From NCBI GenBank assembly GCA_025350445.1, contig JANXXV010001023.1, forward strand, positions 1 to 8,086: a stretch of DNA of 8,086 nt, given 5' to 3'. Below, piece after piece: positions 7,325 to 8,086 of this stretch. The translations under genes were made by a program, and so were the position numbers. The first letter of the stretch is position 1, and each line of letters begins with the position of its first letter. Source of the DNA: Bryobacteraceae bacterium. GTDB lineage: Bacteria > Acidobacteriota > Terriglobia > Bryobacterales > Bryobacteraceae. Below the pieces are notes generated by a model that was given only the letters and a program-made list of their open reading frames with translations, was not told the DNA's origin and did not search any database.

Positions 7325-7409
7325 CGAGAACGGAACGATTCCGTCACAACCACCCGCCACAAAAAGCGGCCAATGATCACGAGGTGAATCGAAAGCTTAA
7401 TTGAGGCGC

Positions 7410-7583
7410 TCAGAGTGCCTCGTACCTCGCCCCGTTAGGGAGCTCAACTTCATTCGGTGTTGCGCATCGAGTACAAGTCACCAGATGAAGCGCCCACCGC
7501 ATCCTATCGATAAACTCCCAATCCAATTGCACAATGATCGCATGTGAGCATTTGGTGCAAACTACGGAAGTCTTTCTTTTCAT
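7410..7583 (-). CDS. Possible small protein with two CxxC motifs (zinc-ribbon-like), unrecognised
   Basis: An ATG whose complement is at 7581-7583 opens a 57-codon frame ending with TGA (complement at 7410-7412). The product starts MKRKTSVVCTKC and later has LVTCTRCATPNEVELP, giving two CxxC pairs (C9/C12 and C37/C40) spaced 24 residues apart. Such spacing could hold one zinc ion, as in small zinc-ribbon proteins. No family is recognised. The frame has a stop 30 nt upstream of the ATG and no other ATG between. Its ribosome binding site is poor (a GGGG almost touching the ATG), which is the main argument against it. It is co-oriented with the reductase, 169 nt upstream of that gene's start codon. 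It could be a genuine short gene, the remnant of a longer one, or a chance frame. Confidence 0.4.
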   Translation of the reverse strand: MKRKTSVVCTKCSHAIIVQLDWEFIDRMRWALHLVTCTRCATPNEVELPNGARYEAL

Positions 7584-7967
7584 GCCCCGGAAGATAACAT
7601 TCCCGCAAGTTCAGCGCAACAGTTAAAATACCAGTTCAAACACAAGGCCATGCGAAGAATTGGAACTGGGAGCGTGGCGGGCTGCACAAGCATCTTTTAA
7701 AGCACCGTAGCTGAGAAGAATTCGTTTTCACCTTGATTTTGTAGCCTCCAATCTTGATGAGTAAATAGGGGCCCTTTCAGCCCGCATTGTCGAGCCTTTT
7801 GAATGCCAAATCGGGCCTCTCGGGTGATTTGGCTTTGCGCATAGAGAAAGCTTTTGCGGTGAAAATCGATACACTGGTGCGGATGCAATCCTCGTACGAT
7901 ATCGCCTGCGCGCGCAGGCGGGGAAAACAGATCCGGGTACGCCGCAATTAGCCTCAACCATCACCAT
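7584..7967. other. Mostly empty intergenic stretch between the small CxxC frame and the insertion sequence
   Basis: I find no convincing gene here. A minus-strand frame of 86 codons (7697-7957) exists, but it needs a TTG start with no clear ribosome binding site, has a stop (complement at 7961-7963) directly upstream, and its product resembles nothing I know. The plus strand is interrupted by frequent stops. Local base composition is more A+T-rich (for example 7621-7640 and 7690-7760) than in the neighbouring genes. The stretch contains one 18-bp perfect palindrome, listed separately. No RNA gene was recognised. Confidence 0.5.
7903..7920. repeat. 18-bp perfect palindrome
   Basis: CGCCTGCGCGCGCAGGCG reads the same on both strands. 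It lies about 50-65 bp from the insertion-sequence end. There is no loop, so it is more like a protein-binding site or a cruciform-prone sequence than a terminator, although the minus strand has a TTTT just 5' of the CCCCGCC segment. Function unknown. Confidence 0.5.
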
Positions 7968-8052
7968 TGAGTTCGCTCGCGACAACTGGCCCACTTTGAT
8001 CGTCTGAACTGGCCCACCTGAAGCCCCTGGATGACAGGATTCAGGGATGGAC

Positions 8053-8058
8053 AGGAGG
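8053..8058 (+). promoter_or_regulatory. Shine-Dalgarno site of the IS21-family transposase
   Basis: AGGAGG ends 6 nt before a GTG at 8065. The strength and spacing support initiation at that GTG. Confidence 0.65.
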
Positions 8059-8064
8059 AGCAAA

Positions 8065-8086
8065 GTGGAACTATTCGAACAGATCC
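8065..8086 (+). CDS. istA: IS21-family transposase IstA, first seven codons only
   Basis: From a GTG start at 8065 the sequence encodes (M)ELFEQI before the window ends. This matches the N terminus I know from a common group of IS21-family IstA transposases, which begin MELFEQIRREYE and continue into a helix-turn-helix and a DDE catalytic domain. IstA performs transposition together with the ATPase IstB, normally encoded just downstream. Identification rests on seven residues plus the ribosome binding site and the repeated end motifs just upstream, so it is likely but not certain from this window alone. Confidence 0.7.

Larger units (their letters stand above)
7968..8086 (+). mobile_element. 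Left end of an IS21-family insertion sequence (continues beyond the window)
   Basis: The motif AACTGGCCCAC occurs twice 25 nt apart, at 7984-7994 and 8009-8019, just upstream of an IstA-like start. IS21-family elements carry such short repeated transposase-binding motifs at their ends, and ACTGGCCCAC-type sequences recur in that family. The outer boundary is uncertain: IS21 elements begin with TG, and the TG at 7968-7969 is the nearest suitable one outside the repeats, but this is a guess. The right end, second gene (istB) and target duplication are outside the window. Confidence 0.75.

Noticed and set aside
7241..7360. Upstream extension of the aldo/keto reductase to a GTG at 7360
   Set aside because: It would bury the twin-arginine signal 40 residues inside the protein, while GGAGG is well placed for the ATG at 7240.
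7903..7933. Minus strand reads TTTTCCCCGCCTGCGCG, which resembles the first half of some type I-E CRISPR repeats
   Set aside because: It occurs once, the second half does not match a repeat, and there is no spacer-repeat periodicity, so no CRISPR array is present.
7697..7957. Minus-strand frame of 86 codons next to the insertion sequence
   Set aside because: It starts with TTG, lacks a clear ribosome binding site, has a stop just upstream (complement 7961-7963), and its product resembles no family I know. A remnant gene is possible but not supported.
7728..8063. Minus-strand frame of 111 codons running across the insertion-sequence end
   Set aside because: It crosses the repeated end motifs and the leader of istA, and its product has no recognisable features; it is most likely an accidental frame.

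Overview
The window looks like chromosomal DNA of an Acidobacteriota bacterium, most likely of the Solibacter/Bryobacter type. This is an inference from three things: the very long TonB-dependent receptor with an N-terminal carboxypeptidase-regulatory-like (Cna-B-like) domain and the 'LPLNGRNF' plug style typical of that phylum; the moderately high G+C; and the number of Tat-exported sugar-type enzymes. No rRNA or other phylogenetic marker is present, so this placement is a judgement from gene style.

Layout: (1) 1-242 is the 3' end of a PhzF-family isomerase gene. (2) 243-475 is an intergenic region with a good sigma70-like promoter (421-450). (3) 476-6090 holds three tightly spaced, same-strand genes that look like one operon (gaps of 31 and 16 nt, each with a clear Shine-Dalgarno). 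They are a Tat-exported mannonate-dehydratase-like TIM-barrel protein, an 1119-residue TonB-dependent outer-membrane receptor, and a second, diverged Tat-exported TIM-barrel paralogue. (4) 6091-6355 is the gap between convergent genes and contains a long inverted-repeat element (about 6102-6296). (5) 6356-7240 (minus strand) is a Tat-exported aldo/keto reductase. (6) 7241-7967 is sparsely coding: a tandem 12-mer, a possible 57-residue protein with two CxxC motifs on the minus strand (7410-7583), and an 18-bp palindrome. (7) About 7968-8086 is the left end of an IS21-family insertion sequence: repeated 'aactggcccac' end motifs, a strong ribosome binding site and the first codons of the transposase istA.

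How the genes may work together: the receptor would bring an oligomeric or complexed sugar or sugar acid through the outer membrane, and the two exported TIM-barrel proteins would act on it in the periplasm. The convergent reductase, also exported, could belong to the same periplasmic chemistry although it is a separate transcription unit. Mannonate dehydratases are normally cytoplasmic. A receptor bracketed by two Tat-exported members of that fold, one of which appears to have lost a metal-ligand histidine, is the most interesting feature here. The substrate cannot be read from the sequence.
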